Shown here one piece after another: positions 24,343-36,400 of a stretch of 64,000 nt of DNA. Numbering within the stretch: the first letter of the stretch is position 1; each line of letters begins with the position of its first letter. This stretch comes from Azolla caroliniana (lineage: Eukaryota; Polypodiophyta). The position numbers and the translations under genes were made by a program. The DNA is taken from NCBI GenBank assembly GCA_043228905.1, contig JBHGNT010000021.1, positions 992,001-1,056,000 of the forward strand. Direction: 5' to 3'. Below the pieces are notes generated by a model, which ran no database searches, was not told where the DNA came from, and worked only from the letters and a program-made list of their open reading frames with translations.

Positions 24343-24697
24343 TTACGGAGAATCATGACTATAACTAATATACAATGAGGATTCTTCCTTGTCATCCTCG
24401 AATGTACCAATCAATACATTATCTTCATCATAAACCAAATGGTGTGACTCTAGATTATATGTAGCAGATCTTGTTTGCCTTTGACTCGAGCCACCCTTTA
24501 GACATGGTAATTTTTCTTTTATTATATCTATTGTTGACTTCCTTAAACATCTAGTTGTTGTAAGCATGAAGTCGTACATGATGATATCCACATCAGAGAT
24601 ATCAAGGGTCGAGGTGTTACGAATGTTTCGCTTCCTCTTCCTACGTCCCCTTGTTGTCGAGCATTCCATCATCTCCAATGTATACTTACCCGTAAAA

Positions 24698-25017
24698 GCA
24701 TTTTGACTTCTAGTGTTGTACCAATGCACTTTGATAGACTTGATCGTGTTTTCTATTTCATGCATTAGCACTTCTAGAATTTTACCAATCCAAAATTGGT
24801 AGCCATGTGAGTTCTCATCAGCAGGTGTTGCAATCAACATCCCCGATGTGAGCTCTTGCATTTTGACTTCTAGTCTTGTACCAATGCACTTTGATAGACT
24901 TGATCGTGTTTTCTATTTCATGCATTAGCACTTCTAGAATTTTACCAATCCAAAATTGGTGGCCATGTGAGTTCTCATCAGCAGGTGTTGCAATCAACAT
25001 CCCCGCTGTGAGCTCTT
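24698..25017. repeat. 160-bp tandem duplication in transposase C-terminus
   Basis: The unit starting GCATTTTGACTTCTAG at 24698 repeats from 24858 with about three substitutions. It encodes the ENSHG(Y/H)QFWIGKILEV segment twice. 160 is not a multiple of three, so the duplication also shifts the frame. Copy A lacks this region, so the duplication cannot be dated against it. Confidence 0.9.
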
Positions 25018-26548
25018 GCAAATTGCCTTACCATCTAGCTTCAACTGCTTTGGTCATCCTTGGTCCCACATAAATGTCTCTTTGTTGTGGATGGACCAAA
25101 CTGTCATTAATCACATTTTCTAGTTGCTCCGGAGTTTTATTTACACAATCATGTTGTAGCGACCATGTGAATGGCGTTTCCAAGGTCCAATTATCACCAG
25201 ATACACAATTGTCAATAATTCCTTTCTGATCACTAAAAAATACATCCCACCATGACGTCTCTTTTTGTGCGGCATATTTCTTTGTGGTTTCAATATGCTT
25301 TCTTTTTTTTGTTAAGGTTTGGAGCCATAAGTGTTTTTATTCTGATACCAAGTCACTATGCAACTGTCCTTTCTTCTGAATTGGCATTTGTTTAGCTCCA
25401 TGGACTATTGTACTCAGCATACAAAGTAAGAACTAGCAACCACCTTCAGGTTCCCATTTTGTAGAAGATGAAAATTGTTTGGCATACAAAAGCATAGAAC
25501 CACTTATTTCATTTTTCTTTATCATAAAAATGTGATTGAAGCTTATATTGTTTGATTGGGCGAGCACTTTAACATTCCCAACACCCCCATCTGATATATA
25601 TCTCTTAAAGTCATATACCTCCTTCAAGTGTAACACTTTTGGGCGTGGTGTATATGCATCACAAATGACATCAAATAGTTTAGGTAATGTGAAAGCATCA
25701 TGCCGAGACAACTGTCTGGAGAATGTGCTAAACATCTTATCTATATGATCATGTGTGTGGCCAACCAGAAGAAAATTAACTTTCACTTTTCTAAATAATC
25801 CTTGGTTGACCAACATACTTAGATAGCCAAACACAATTGAAATTTTGTTCTCTCTAGCAGTATTGTCCAATTGAATGTATAGAACAGGGGGGAACGGTTG
25901 GCCCCAAGACATCAAAACTCGGTGAATCACTGTAACTGTTAGGTTAGGGTCATTGTGAACATTGGGGTATGTAATGAAGACGTGAGGTCCAACTAACCTA
26001 TTATAAGCCAAGCATCCCACCAAGTGCATTTGAACAAGGCACTCATCATTGACATCTTTGGGGAGCCTCCGCATATGCGGCAAGCACATCTACTTCTGGT
26101 CCATGCCATCTATCATTAAGCATGTGTATTGTTCGGGCCTCTTCAAACACTTCTCTCTATGATGCATCGCCTTCTTTCTTTCTAACGATTGTGCCTCACA
26201 ATGCTCCTGTAGTAACTTCTTACTCATATCCTTTTCCATTGATGTCTTTGCACCTTTAGCCAAACTTTTAAGATTTGCACAAATTGAGCAATACCCCGTG
26301 TGTACTTTACGCGGAATAATAATATTAGAAAACCATGCTCTCCACAATCTTGTGAATTGGTTATATGTGACATATTTATTACTTGAGTCCACCATATCTA
26401 ATCAATATACATCATAAACTTTCCGACGTGTGTAATTATCAGAGAGGTGCATCCTGCTTGTAGTGGGCATTACTTCACAATTTAACTGAAAGTAACTTTT
26501 CATCCAACCAATAGCATGTCTTCCAATTGCACCTTTCATACTTGGGAA

Positions 26549-26553
26549 CCTCT
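26549..26553. repeat. Target-site duplication CCTCT, left
   Basis: CCTCT immediately precedes the TGTTGGG end of the left LTR and is repeated at 31915-31919 after the AACA end of the right LTR, the 5-bp duplication expected for copia integration. Joining the flanks restores the transposase reading seen in copy A. Confidence 0.95.
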
Positions 26554-27161
26554 TGTTGGGATTACGGTCCCTCCGGATGGGATGGTCGGATGTCCGGGAA
26601 TCGGAAATGAAGACCCGAATGAGATGAAGACCCGGTTCCGGATCCGGATGATGAAGACCCCGGCTACGGAGCCGGATGACGAATGTACCCGGAGAGAGAT
26701 CCGGATGCGGGGACATATTTGTGAATATGTTTGCCAAGGGCCCTTGAGGCTATATTTGTAAATAGCCCGAAAGTCATATGTGTATAAATATGACTTAGGG
26801 CAAACAGTTTTTAGTTGTTGCTCATTTTTCTGTTTTCCGCTTAGAGGGAGCGAAGTGAGAGCAGCCGAGAGAGAGAGTGAGAGAGAGAGTAAGGAAGAGG
26901 TCGACGCCTCTGTGTAATACCGCCGCCTGTGGCGAGGACAGCGAGCTCAAGGTCGTCGCCTTGCAGCTCGCCATTGTACATTCCCTGCGTATAGTGATAG
27001 TTGGAGTCTTGCACTCCCGTGGTTTTTCCCGTCTAGGGTTTTCCACGCTAAACCCTGTGCATTCGAGTCTCTCTCTGTGTTTTCAATTTACTGCTGCATT
27101 GATTCGTGTTTCCTCGGTTGTGGCCGAGAGGTGAAGGTTTTGAAAGCGTCAATTTCTAACA
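26554..27161 (+). repeat. Left LTR of the copia element
   Basis: 608 bp, TG...CA ends. It contains a likely TATA box (TGTATAAATATGAC, about 26781), a GA-repeat leader and one copy of the 28-bp GATGAAGACCCCGGCTAC unit. Confidence 0.95.
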
Positions 27162-27164
27162 ATC

Positions 27165-27176
27165 TGGTATCAGAGC
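27165..27176 (+). other. Primer-binding site for initiator tRNA-Met
   Basis: TGGTATCAGAGC starts three bases after the left LTR end and is the standard plant copia primer site. Confidence 0.93.
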
Positions 27177-27192
27177 GACTGCAGTGCAGAAA

Positions 27193-30100
27193 ATGGAAGG
27201 CGGCAGCAGCGGGCAGCCGGGGATGATGGTGCTGAATGCGCAGAACTACGCCGACTGGAAGATAAAGATGGAGGATCTGCTCATTGTTCGGGACCTGTAT
27301 GAACCGATCGACAAGTCGGAAATACCCAAGGAGGTACTTGAAACGGAATGGAGGCTTCTGAACCGGAAAGCCGTTGCAACCATTCGGCAATACGTCGACG
27401 TGAGCGTTCTACAACATGTGGCGAACGACACCAACGCATATGAGATGTGGCAGAAGCTGTCGGGCCTCTACGAGAGGAAGAATGCGTTGAACCGGACCTC
27501 CCTGATGAGGAAGATAGTGAACCTCAAGTACCGGGACGGCGAGAGTATGGTGGAACACGTAAGCACGTTCATGGGATTCGTGAACCAGCTTGCGGCGATC
27601 AAGTTCCCGTTGGAGGATGCAATGCAAGCCATCATGCTGATGTGTACATTGCCGGATAGCTGGGAGAACTTGGTGGTGACTCTCAGCACCTCCTGCACCG
27701 AAGATAACTTGTCCCTACAAACGGTAAAGACAAGCATTTTGAACGAAGAAGCGCGTCGGAGAGATAAAGAACCGGCCTCCGATCCGAAGATGTTGCTTAC
27801 CGAATCGGATCGGGGAAGACAACGGAACCGGAGTCCGCAAAGACGGGAGAAGTCGGGGACCCGGTCGCAGTCAAGAGGAAGGCCCACATGCTTCCACTGT
27901 GGGAAGCCGAGGCACTTCCGAAAGAATTGTCGGCATTACCGAAAAGACAACGGAGCCGACGACACCGATTCGAAGAAGTCTTCGGAACGGAACGGTGCTT
28001 ACCGGGGAGCCACAGACCGGAATGGTTCGGATCGGCGAGGGCAGGACCAGAAAGGAACGACGGCACTCGCGGCAAGTGAAGAGGAGATCATGCTCATCAC
28101 CGAAGAAGGTGAACTAAACATTGCCGGCGATGAGACTACCTGGGTGGTCGATTCCGGAGCGTCGTTCCACCTGACCCCGGAAAGAAGATACTTCTCATCC
28201 TACACAGCCGGTGAGCATGGCTGTGTTCGGATGGGAAATGAAGGTACGTGCCGGATTGCCGGCATAGGAGACGTGTGGTTGACAACCTCGACCGGATGCA
28301 AAATGTTGCTGAAGGATGTCTGACACGTTCCGGAGGTTCGATTGAACCTGATTTCGGCCGGGAGGCTAGACGATGAAGGCTACACAGGTAGCATCCGGAA
28401 CTGCGTAATGAAGTTCAGCAAGGGGAGCCTGATAGTGGCTCGGGCCCGGAAAGTCAACACACTGTACCTTATGAATGCCTGGTTGTGTCCGGAGGAGTTG
28501 AACGTGGCAGCCGACACTGCCGGTGAGCTGTGGCACAAGAGACTGTGCCACATGAGTGAGAAGGGGATGAAGAGGCTTGCAGAAGACAACCTCATTCCAG
28601 TGAAGCATGTGCACCTGGAGAAGTGCACCGATTGCCTGGCCGGTAAGCAGAACCGAACCTCCTTCCACTCAAGGCCACCGACGAGACGTAGCGCACCATT
28701 GGAGTTGGTGCACACTGACGTGTGTCAAGTAGAAACGAAGTCACATGGCGGAGCCCAGTACTTCGTGACATTTATTGATGACCACAGCCGGAAGCTGTGG
28801 ACGGCACCGTTGAAGACAAATGACCAAGTGTTGTGCGTCTTCAAAGAACTCCACGCGAGAGTGGAAAGGGAATCCGGCAAGAAGCTGAAAGCGATACGAG
28901 CGGATAACGGAGGGGAATACCGGGGGCAGTTCGAGGAGTACTGTCGCTCGAAGGGAATCTGGCTCGAGTTTACTGTGCCGAAGACGCCGGAACTGAACGG
29001 GCTGGCCGAGAGGATGAACCGGACCATAATGGAGAGGGTCCGGAGTATGCTGGCGCATGCGAAATTACCCAAGGGGTTTTGGGCTGAGGCAATGTCGACG
29101 GCGACATACGTGATAAACAGATCACCCTCAGTACCTTTGGACGGAGACACGCCGCAGAGAGTGTGGACCGGTAGGGAAGTATCCTACCGGCACCTGAAGG
29201 TGTTCGGGTGTCTCGCATATGTGCATGTGGCAAAGGACCGGAGAGGAAAGCTAGATCCAAAGACCCGGCCATGCATATTCCTCGGTTACGGCGATGACGA
29301 GTTCGGCTACCGAGTATGGGACCCGGTCGACAAAAAGATATTCCGGAGTCGTGATATCATCTTCATGGAGGACAAGACACTCGCCGACTGGGAGTCGGAG
29401 AAGAAGATGAAGAGCTCCAAGTCGACCGGTGAGGATCAACTCTACGAGGAGCAGTCCCGACCGGCAAGGGACCGGTTAGCACTCGAGGATGCGGCCGAAG
29501 ACGGTGAAGAAACAGAACCGGCCGAGGAAGATGAAACTGATACCGGAACCGGCCCCGATCCCGAAATGGATTCGGATGAAGAGGAAACGGAGGAGTCGGT
29601 TACCGAAGCTCCGGAACGGAGATATCCTCTAAGAGAGAGAAGGGCTCCCCGGAGATTTCCGGAACCAGAGCACGTGCTGCTAACCGACGAGGGGGAGCCA
29701 GAGAGTTTTGAAGAAGCAAAGCTTGACACCCATAGCCGCAGGTGGTTAAGTGCCATGCAGGGGGAGATGGATTCCCTGCATGAGAACCACACATATGAAC
29801 TTGTGGAGTTGCCGAAAGGAAAGCGGGCACTTCGAAACAAGTGGGTGTTCAAGCTGAAACCGGGAGATGCCGGAAACCCCCCGAGATACAAAGCCAGGAT
29901 CGTGGTGAAGGGGTTCCAGCAGAAGAAGGGCGTCGACTTCGACGAGATATTTGCCCCGGTAGTGAAGATGACCTCCATCCGGACGGTGCTGAGCATAGCG
30001 GCAAGCATGGACCTCGAGGTAGAACAGATGGACGTGAAGACGGCATTCCTTCACGGTGACCTCGAAGAAGAGATCTCTACATGCAGCAACCGGAAGGATT

Positions 30101-31268
30101 CGAGAAGAAAGGGAAGGAGCACCTGGTATGCCGGTTGAAGAAGAGCCTTTACGGACTGAAGCAGGCTCCCCGGCAATGGTACCGGAAGTTCGACTCTTTC
30201 ATGACCAACGAAGGGTACCACAAAACGCAGTCCGATCACTGCGTGTTTGTGAAGAAGTTCGAAGGAGGAGACTTTCTAATACTCCTCCTGTACGTGGACG
30301 ACATGTTGATCGTCGGACGGGACCAGGTCAAGATACGGATGTTGAAGAAAGCGCTTCACCGAACCTTCTCAATGAAGGACCTGGGTCCGGCGAGGCAAAT
30401 ACTAGGGATGCACATCATCCGGGACCGGAAGAAGAAGCTGTTGTGGCTGTCACAGGAGAAGTACGTGACAAAGGTGCTTCACCAGTTCAACATGTCGGAA
30501 GCAAGACCGGTCGAGTCAACCCTCTCGGCAAACTGCAAGTTGTCCAGCAAGCAAAGCCCCAAGACAAAGGCTGAGAAGGAGGACATGATGAAAGTACCAT
30601 ATGCCTCTGCCGTCGGAAGCTTGATGTACGCAATGGTGTGTACAAGACCGGACATAGGATATGCAGTCGGAGTAGTGAGCCGGTACATGAGCAATCCCGG
30701 CAAAGAGCACTGGAACGCGGCCAAGTGGATACTCCGATACCTGAAGGGCACGGCAAACGTGTGCCTCCGATTCGGCTCCGGTAAGCCCGAACTCGACGGC
30801 TTTACCGATTCGGATATGTCGGCTGATGCAGATACCAGCCGGTCCACATCAGGGTATGTGATGACGTATGCAGGGGGGGCTGTTTCGTGGCAGTCGAGGC
30901 TGTAGAAGACGGTTGCATTGTCAACCACGGAGGCGGAGTACATGGCGGCTGTTGAAGCCGGCAAGGAAATGATATGGATGAAGGACTTCATTAGAGAGCT
31001 CGGTATCCGGCAGGAGGAGTACCGACTCTACTGCGACAGTCAGAGTGCCATCCACCTTGCGAAGAACGCGGCCTATCACTCCCGGACGAAGCACATCCAG
31101 CGAAGATATCACTGGATCCGGGAAAGGATAGAAGACCAGGAGTTCATGCTGACGAAGATCCACACGGACGAGAACGGGTCAGACATGCTGACCAAAGTGC
31201 TCACACCCGACAAGCTGGAAGCATGCCGAAAGAGGGTCGGACTGGAAAGACATCCCATGCCGAAGTGA
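27193..31268 (+). pseudogene. Copia gag-pol polyprotein, triply disrupted
   Basis: The ATG at 27193 opens gag (LNAQNYADWKIKMEDLL), then a zinc knuckle CFHCGKPRHFRKNC, a protease with WVVDSGASFHLTP and an integrase. The integrase has its zinc-binding H-H-C-C (LWHKRLCHM...CTDCLAGKQ) and catalytic D-D-E (HTDVC, RADNGGEYR, LNGLAERMNRT). Reverse transcriptase follows with LLLYVDDMLIVG and RNase H with TKHIQRRYHWIRE. Three lesions block translation. TGA at 28321-28323 lies where the family has an Arg, an apparent 2-bp insertion near 30074-30079 shifts the frame just before the YVDD region, and TAG at 30903-30905 probably replaces a Gln. The catalytic motifs are otherwise intact, which fits the recent insertion implied by the LTRs. 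Mobilisation would need proteins from another copy. Confidence 0.95.
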
Positions 31269-31278
31269 AGGGGGAGTT
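31264..31278 (+). other. Polypurine tract
   Basis: A purine run AGTGAAGGGGGAG directly before the right LTR serves as the plus-strand primer in copia elements. Confidence 0.85.
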
Positions 31279-31914
31279 TGTTGGGATTACGGTCCCTCCG
31301 GATGGGATGGTCGGATGTCCGGGAATCGGAAATGAAGACCCAAATGAGATGAAGACCCGGTTCCGGATCCGGATGATGAAGACCCCGGCTACGGAGCCGG
31401 ATGATGAAGACCCCGGCTACGGAGCCGGATGACGAATGTACCCGGAGAGAGATCCGGATGCGGGGACATATTTGTGAATATGTTTGCCAAGGGCCCTTGA
31501 GGCTATATTTCTAAATAGCCCGAAAGTCATATGTGTATAAATATGACTTAGGGCAAACAGTTTTTAGTTGTTGCTCATTTTTCTGTTTTCCGCTTAGAGG
31601 GAGCGAAGTGAGAGCAGCCGAGAGAGAGAGTGAGAGAGAGAGTAAGGAAGAGGTCGACGCCTCTGTGTAATACCGCCGCCTGTGGCGAGGACAGCGAGCT
31701 CAAGGTCGTCGCCTTGTAGCTCGCCATTGTACATTCCCTGCGTATAGTGATAGTTGGAGTCTTGCACTCCCGTGGTTTTTCCCGTCTAGGGTTTTCCACG
31801 CTAAACCCTGTGCATTCGAGTCTCTCTCTGTGTTTTCAATTTACTGCTGCATTGATTCGTGTTTCCTCGGTTGTGGCCGAGAGGTGAAGGTTTTGAAAGC
31901 GTCAATTTCTAACA
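31279..31914 (+). repeat. Right LTR of the copia element
   Basis: 636 bp, identical to the left LTR except for three substitutions and a second tandem copy of a 28-bp unit (about 31374-31429), which fully accounts for the length difference. Confidence 0.95.
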
Positions 31915-31919
31915 CCTCT
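31915..31919. repeat. Target-site duplication CCTCT, right
   Basis: This is the partner of 26549-26553. Confidence 0.95.
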
Positions 31920-32679
31920 TTACAATTGAGCATCTGATCCCCGCAAGGAAGACGTTGTTGTACTCTATGTAGCCGCATGTTACTAACACAACGTAATTTT
32001 GAAGGCAACTCTACAGATCTGATGCGCATGGAAGATATAATACTCGAATGATACTTTGATCCCCGTAGATTTGTCAAACACCAGTTGCATATGTGAACCG
32101 AGGTAAATGTCTTGCTCATCACCAATCATCGAGAAATAATGCCACCTTAATTCTCGCAACTTTGATTTTCCAATCATAGACATACACCCACGTGCGCAAC
32201 ATGTTTTGCTAACATCAAATCCTATTTGCTTATCTGATGTCACCGAGTTAAATCTGGCCATACGAATTCTACGTGGGATTCTTCTAATATGCATAGGGCT
32301 TCCAGATTTCTCTTCCTGCACAGAAGTTGGGGTAAACTTGTTACAATCGAATTCATTGTTGTCACCATCGCCCATGATCTTCAATGTTTCATTAGCACTA
32401 CCTTCATTCTCTGTATCTTTATTAATATCGTATTCTTCAATAGAGAACTCTTCACATGTGTCATTATTTACATGTGTTGTAGGTGAAGATGAGCTCAGAC
32501 AATATTCTTCGATAGAAAATGGTGAATCTGTCGACAGACAATACTCTTCGGTAGAAAACGAATAGTCTGATGACAAACAATATTCTTCAATCGAGAACGG
32601 TGAGTCTTCACTCATGGCTTAAGGTCCACACAGAGCTCTTTAAGTTATGTGCTTAGGCTAACATAAAAAACTGATAAGC

Positions 32680-32772
32680 TCCTCTCTAAACATATACTCC
32701 TCTCTAAACATAAAATCCTCTCTAAACATAAAATCCTCTCTAAATATAAAATCCTCTCTAAACAGAAGCTCC
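32680..32772. repeat. 19-bp tandem repeat in the divergent spacer of copy B
   Basis: About five units of CTCTCTAAACATAAAATCC lie between the two divergent starts, within 150 bp of the transposase ATG. The rest of 32616-33296 is AT-rich non-coding spacer. It also has loose repeats around CATTGGTTCATTCAT (about 32956-33070). Confidence 0.8.
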
Positions 32773-33296
32773 CTCAATATAATGTCTATATTATTTAATA
32801 TTATATTAATACAATAAATAAAGATATTATTTTTAATATAATAACTATATTCAACATATTAATAATTACTTAAACTAGTTTGTATAAAGTTAAATCAAGT
32901 ATAATATGATTACAATCATTACCAAGCCATATATATGTTGGTTTAAAGTTAAAATCATTGGTTAATTAATGGCACCCATATTTAATATAGAACATCTCAG
33001 TCATTGGTTCATTCATGCCCACCATTTTAAATATAAGACTTTTCAATCATTGGTTCATTCATAAACCTCTATCATTGCTTCCTTCATGACCTTCAAAGTC
33101 ATTATATGTTAGTTTGACTATAAAATAATCATTATTATGTTAGTTTGACTATTTAATCATTTATGCATTCATAAGCATCATTTATTTCAAATCCATTAGA
33201 GAGTGATTAGTACACTCAAGATTAGGTACTAAATAAAGTAATTATAGTTAAAGTGACTGTGGTTACTAACTAACTAACCTTAAGGTTGCCAACCCT

Positions 33297-33347
33297 GGTT
33301 AAAGTGATTGTGGTTACTTTAACCATTGTGGTCAATCCCTATAAATA
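33297..33347 (+). promoter_or_regulatory. Methyltransferase-gene core promoter, copy B
   Basis: A TATAAATA at 33340-33347 lies 107 bp before the ATG. It is preceded by a perfect 9-bp inverted repeat GGTTAAAGT / ACTTTAACC (33297-33324), and the leader downstream contains CACACGCGTA. All three features recur in copy A, while the surrounding spacer has diverged. Confidence 0.65.
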
Positions 33348-33454
33348 GGAAGACCTCCTCATATTTCAATCACACGCGTAGAACAAAGCACAAGAGCACA
33401 CAGAGCACGAAGCACCAAACTGAGATCTCCCCCTAAGCATCAACAACGTCCACC

Positions 33455-36400
33455 ATGTCTTCAAAGAAAATCGAGCGCCAAGACTCAGGTAAGCGTCTGA
33501 CACTCTAGACCTTTTTGTAAATATGTTTTGGCACTCAAGAACTCGATACGCCATATCGAGTTCTTGTATAAAGTTTGCGTTTTCAACAGGAACTCAATAC
33601 GCCGTATCAAGTTCCTATTTACAGTTTTTGTTTTAAACAGGAACTCAATACGCCGTATCGAGTTCCTATATAAAGTTTGCATTTTCAACAAGAACTCGAT
33701 ACGCCGTATCGAGTTCCTGTATTATGTTCGTGTTTTATAGATGTTTTCAACAGGAACTCAATACATATCGAGTTCCTGTATTATGTTTGTGTTTTATAGA
33801 GAAACTCGATACAACGTATCGAGTTCTTGTATAAACTCCGTGTTTTATAGAGAAACTCGATACAACGTATCGAGTTCTTGTATAAACTCCGTGTTTTATA
33901 GAGAAACTCGATACAACGTATCGAGTTCTTGTATAAACTCTGTGTTTTATAGAGAAACTCAATACAATGTATCGAGTTCCTGTATAAAGTCTGTGTTTTA
34001 TACAGGAACTCGATACGGCGTATCGAGATCTTGTATAAAGTTCCTGTAAAACGTTTGTGTTTTATATAGGAACTCGCTACGCCGTATCGAGTTCCTGTGT
34101 AAAGTATGTGTTTTACAAAGGAACTCGATACGGCGTATCGAGTTCCTGTTTCAAGTTTATGTTTTGCACAGGAACTCGATACGACGTATCAAGTTCCTGT
34201 GTAAAGTATGTGTAACTCGATACCCTGTATCGAGTTCCTGTATAAAAACGAACTTTATACAAGAACTCGATACGGCGTATCGAGTTACTGTATATAACAC
34301 AAAATTTAAACAGGAATATTGTGTCTTTGGGGGAACAATTTAGTATATGTGTGAAAAGATACCAAACTTTCTGTCAAATTCAGACTATTTTAGTGACATT
34401 TGCCATATTTTGTAACAACTAGGGGGCTTACTTAAAAAGGTTTTATGACCTATTATAGCTTAAAATAATAGAAAATAACCCACGAATTACCTTTATGATA
34501 CCAAATTTAAGTCTGCCATATGCAAATTCTCTACAATAAGGATATGGAATCAATATAAGCCATACCTACCCTTCAAGATAATATATATCCTTGTATACTT
34601 ATTAAGATATATAATTTTTGAAGTTGAATAACCCTTACTAGAATGGATTTCCGAATAAAGGACTATCATGTTCACTCAATACATGATTGATATTTATAGT
34701 TTACCACAAATCGCCTGTTAGTTTTAGTCTTCGTCTAATTATGTATATTTTAATATACAACCTTAATCTACATGACCACCTAACTTATGTTTCCGCATGT
34801 CCTTTCTTAAATAGGTTGTTTGAGAACTTGTCGAACCGACCTGTGAAGAAGATAAAGCTTCGGATACAGGGCTCTCTAATTGAGACCCAGACCCCAATAG
34901 TTCCTGAGAACATGAAGAGAGGAAAAAAACTTCTCTTCAACGAGGAGACAAAATCTCAACCATCCAATGAAGTCAGCCAAAAGAAAATGTTAGCAGCTAC
35001 TGGTGGTGAGGACCTTCCTGACCGTGATCTAATAGATAAGGAATGGTGTATGCAATACGTCGACTTCAAGAAAAAAGTTGTGTTGTATACAGCAAAGAAG
35101 AAGGGCGATGGTCAGCTTGAAAATGAAACCGCATTTATGTATGGCCATATTGTAATGATTGACTGCTCTAAGGGGGTACGTGAAGTGTGCCTTTCTGAAG
35201 ATCTACTAGTAAAGGAATCTTGTGGGCCAGAATCTTTTAAAAAAGATCTAGAAAGCTCACAAAACCTTATTGTCACCTTGAGGCCTTATATACAAGGCCA
35301 TGTAACTCTACGGGAGCCCTTGCCCTTCCCAATGAAGGCCCCGAAAAGGGCATCTAAAGTGCAATCAAGACCAGCAAAAAAGAAGACCACTAAAATGTTG
35401 GACTCCGACTCATCAAGCTCAAACGAAGATGAGGACACTAAGGGGACGCCAGGAGCTGAGCTGGCATCAGGTGTGTTGTCATCCAAGCAGAATAAGATAC
35501 ACAGAGAGTTAATGCAACGTAAATTGGTCAGAAAAGGGCAAGTGTTTAATTTGCCTATAACACACATCCATCGGCCCCCTATAGATGAAAAAATAGGATG
35601 AAGACCACTTGAGATCAGAGAGCCACACCGAATGCATGTTCAAAATCTCAAGAAAAAAATGAAAATTAATCCACATGCTACCGTTGTGCCTTTTATTGTT
35701 ATGGTAGATCCCGAAGAATGTGAAACCATTGAAAATTGCGACATAAGAAAGCATGATCAATACAATTACTTTGTAATTGGTGGATTGCATTCGGCGGAGG
35801 CACGTCGACAACTTGTGAGAGAACATCCAACGACTTTCTTCTTCAAGTATGCCGAGTGCAAAATTTACGTGGGCCTCACAACTGAAGAGGCAAAGTTGTT
35901 GGCATGGGACCACAATAACGATAATGACTATAGGCAGAAAATGTCATCGATTGAGCATATAAGGTTCTTCCACCACGAGTATTTGGACGTCAAACAAAAG
36001 TTCGGTGTGAAGCTACATCCAGGCCTACGATGTCAATGCTTGCATGAAGTCGGCATTGTGGTGGATGATAATGTTAAGTCTGATGGTCTTCGGAAATATG
36101 AGTCCTGGTTTCAACTTGCGTTTAGAGATGGAGAAGTATGGGACCTACAAGATCAAATCTTCTCAATGTGGGAGAATAAGGAGGTCAAGGGTCAACGACA
36201 AAAGAAATGTAAGGTAGACCCTCAACTAGAATTAGAGTCACAAGCGGCCAAGAAAATTGATTTGACAATTGAAGAAGCGGTTGACGACATGAAGATCTCT
36301 TTGTGGAGAGCGATGCAAGGTATTAAGGACGAGCAACTTCTTGTGTCTGTTTTTTGTCAAGGGTTGTGGCGAAAGATTTAAGCCTTGAAGAAATAGTCAC

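Larger units (their letters stand above)
26554..31914 (+). mobile_element. Full-length Ty1/copia LTR retrotransposon nested in copy B
   Basis: LTRs of 608 bp (left) and 636 bp (right) start TGTTGGGATT and end TTTCTAACA. They differ by three substitutions and one extra 28-bp tandem unit in the right LTR. A tRNA-Met primer site (TGGTATCAGAGC, 27165-27176) and a polypurine tract (GTGAAGGGGGAG, about 31265-31276) flank a gag-protease-integrase-reverse transcriptase-RNase H order, which defines copia. CCTCT repeats flank the insertion. It sits in the same direction as the window's plus strand, opposite to the transposase gene it disrupts. Confidence 0.97.
24343..32615 (-). pseudogene. Transposase-like pseudogene, copy B (DUF7869-type, with C-terminal domain)
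   Basis: The ATG at 32615 opens an acidic N-terminus with three or four copies of a motif like FSIEEYCLSS. Next come a Cys-containing block (TCCARGCMSMIGKSKLREL), GRHAIGWMKSYFQLN, TYNQFTRLW and a CxxC (YCSICANL). The catalytic-like blocks are MIDGMDQK, IQLDNTARENK and NFLLVGHTHDHIDKMFS, which resemble the RNase-H-like DUF7869 domain of eukaryotic transposase-like proteins. The first Asp, LDN Asp and H-x-H-x-x-I-D residues are the probable active-site set (inference). The C-terminal FWIGKILEV...KVHWY segment looks like a small SH3/chromo-type barrel. The gene is broken by the copia insertion at 26554, by TAG at 26090-26092 after DQK, by a TGA in the YDVY segment near 26405, and by a 160-bp tandem duplication at 24698-25017. 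Confidence 0.7.

Noticed and set aside
27246-30991. Long minus-strand frames across the copia element
   Set aside because: They are antisense shadows of GC-rich gag-pol and encode no known domains.
33538-34290. CRISPR-like array of regular repeats and spacers
   Set aside because: The units are long palindromes, the spacers are themselves similar to each other, and the locus is an intron of a plant transposon gene with no cas genes.
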